Assembly: GCF_014863355.1 (NCBI RefSeq) | Contig: NZ_JACZEP010000023.1 | Span: 1-34,158 of the forward strand | Direction: 5' to 3' | DNA from: Aminobacter carboxidus | GTDB lineage: Bacteria > Pseudomonadota > Alphaproteobacteria > Rhizobiales > Rhizobiaceae | Length of the DNA stretch: 34,158 nucleotides | Shown: in pieces, positions 33,680 through 34,158 of the stretch | How the letters are laid out: the number at the start of each line of letters is the position of its first letter | Position numbering within the stretch: the stretch's first letter is position 1 | Notes under the pieces: generated by a model | What the model was told of the DNA's origin: nothing | Database searches by the model: none | The model's input: the letters and a program-made list of their open reading frames with translations, nothing else | Position numbers and translations under genes: made by a program

Positions 33680-34158
33680 TTACGACCTCGGGCGTTCCTT
33701 CTTGGGATCGTAATGGGCGAAAGGCACGATCCTGGCCGGCAGGCGCTTTTGCTGGCCGTCGAGCTTGCCGACCTCGACCTCGGTGCCTGTATTGGCGTGG
33801 GTTGCCTCGACACGGGCGAGCGCGATGTTCTTGTTAAGCACCGGCGAGCGCATCGACGAGGTGACGATGCCGATCTGGGCACGGCCGATATGGACGCAGT
33901 CGCCATGGCCGACAGCGACGTTTGAGTCGATGTCGAGGCCGACAAGCTTGTGGATCGGGTTGTCCTTGCGCCGGATCAGCGCCTCGCGGCCGATGAAGTC
34001 GTCGGTCTTGGTCTTGAGCGGCACGGTGAAGCCGATGCCGGCTTCAAACGGGTCGGTCTGGTCGGAGAACTCGTAATTGGCAAAGATCAGGCCGGCCTCG
34101 ATGCGCACCATGTCGAGCGCGGCAAAACCCATCGGCTTCAGCCCATGCGGCTGGCCGG
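33680..34158 (-). CDS. GcvT-like aminomethyltransferase family protein, C-terminal part
   Basis: The frame is open to the window edge, giving the last ~159 residues only. It reads GLKPMGFAALDMVRIEAGL, where GcvT has 'GLGARDSLRLEAG', then DPFEAGIGFTVPLKTKTDDF IGREAL, and a C-terminal barrel with IGIVTSSMRSPVLNKNIALA. These mark the tetrahydrofolate-binding C-terminal domain of the GcvT/DmdA/dimethylglycine-type family. Without the N-terminal half I cannot tell glycine cleavage T-protein from a demethylase paralogue; no gcvH or gcvP is visible. The true start is beyond 34158. Confidence 0.85.
   Translation of the reverse strand, partial: GQPHGLKPMGFAALDMVRIEAGLIFANYEFSDQTDPFEAGIGFTVPLKTKTDDFIGREALIRRKDNPIHKLVGLDIDSNVAVGHGDCVHIGRAQIGIVTSSMRSPVLNKNIALARVEATHANTGTEVEVGKLDGQQKRLPARIVPFAHYDPKKERPRS

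Overview
The window is GC-rich and densely coded, with many 4-bp ATGA/GTGA gene overlaps. It carries short palindromic repeats of the kind common in rhizobial genomes, and its gene content is typical of soil and plant-associated Hyphomicrobiales. I infer an alphaproteobacterium of the Mesorhizobium/Aminobacter (Phyllobacteriaceae) type; no rRNA or marker gene fixes the genus. I see no tRNA, rRNA, CRISPR array, transposase or phage gene.

Layout. (1) 128-3202: an aldehyde dehydrogenase (-) diverges from a Tet-type MFS exporter (+); their intergenic region holds a RIME-like palindrome and five 15-bp tandem repeats. (2) 3210-7667, minus strand: a cobalamin riboswitch precedes a four-gene operon of periplasmic binding protein, FecCD permease, ATPase and a luciferase-like flavin oxidoreductase. 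This is probably corrinoid or cobalt-chelate uptake coupled to a flavoenzyme of unknown role. (3) 7761-13505: a PqqD-like protein, an HprK-related kinase, two GT2 glycosyltransferases and an NTP_transf_5 protein lie on the minus strand, with a divergent GT-B glycosyltransferase. This resembles the uncharacterised 'HPr-rel-A' neighbourhood, apparently linked to surface glycan. (4) 13561-14656: a secreted lipase-like hydrolase and a small XRE-like regulator. (5) 14975-21545, minus strand: one seven-gene operon with a sulfonate/nitrate-type ABC transporter, a GntR/FCD regulator, an Ldh_2-family protein that lacks conserved histidines, a BAAT-type acyl hydrolase and a DUF1684 protein.

(6) 21943-33360, plus strand: one nine-gene operon with a sugar ABC transporter (binding protein, double ATPase, permease), a SorC regulator, an aldo/keto reductase, a GlpD/EryB-like FAD dehydrogenase, an LsrF/DhnA-type class I aldolase, an FGGY kinase of the EryA/LyxK type and a GMC oxidoreductase. 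It mixes parts of the erythritol (ery) and AI-2 (lsr) loci without matching either. The chemistry suggests import of a polyol, phosphorylation, oxidation to a ketose-1-phosphate and aldol cleavage to DHAP plus an aldehyde. This is the best candidate for an undescribed pathway. A 16-bp perfect palindrome and a second imperfect one at the operon promoter are likely SorC-type operators. (7) 33680-34158: the C-terminal part of a GcvT-like aminomethyltransferase runs off the window, separated from operon 6 by a strong bidirectional terminator.

Two inverted copies of a ~100-bp MITE-like repeat (14830-14925 and 33355-33462) bracket operons 5 and 6.
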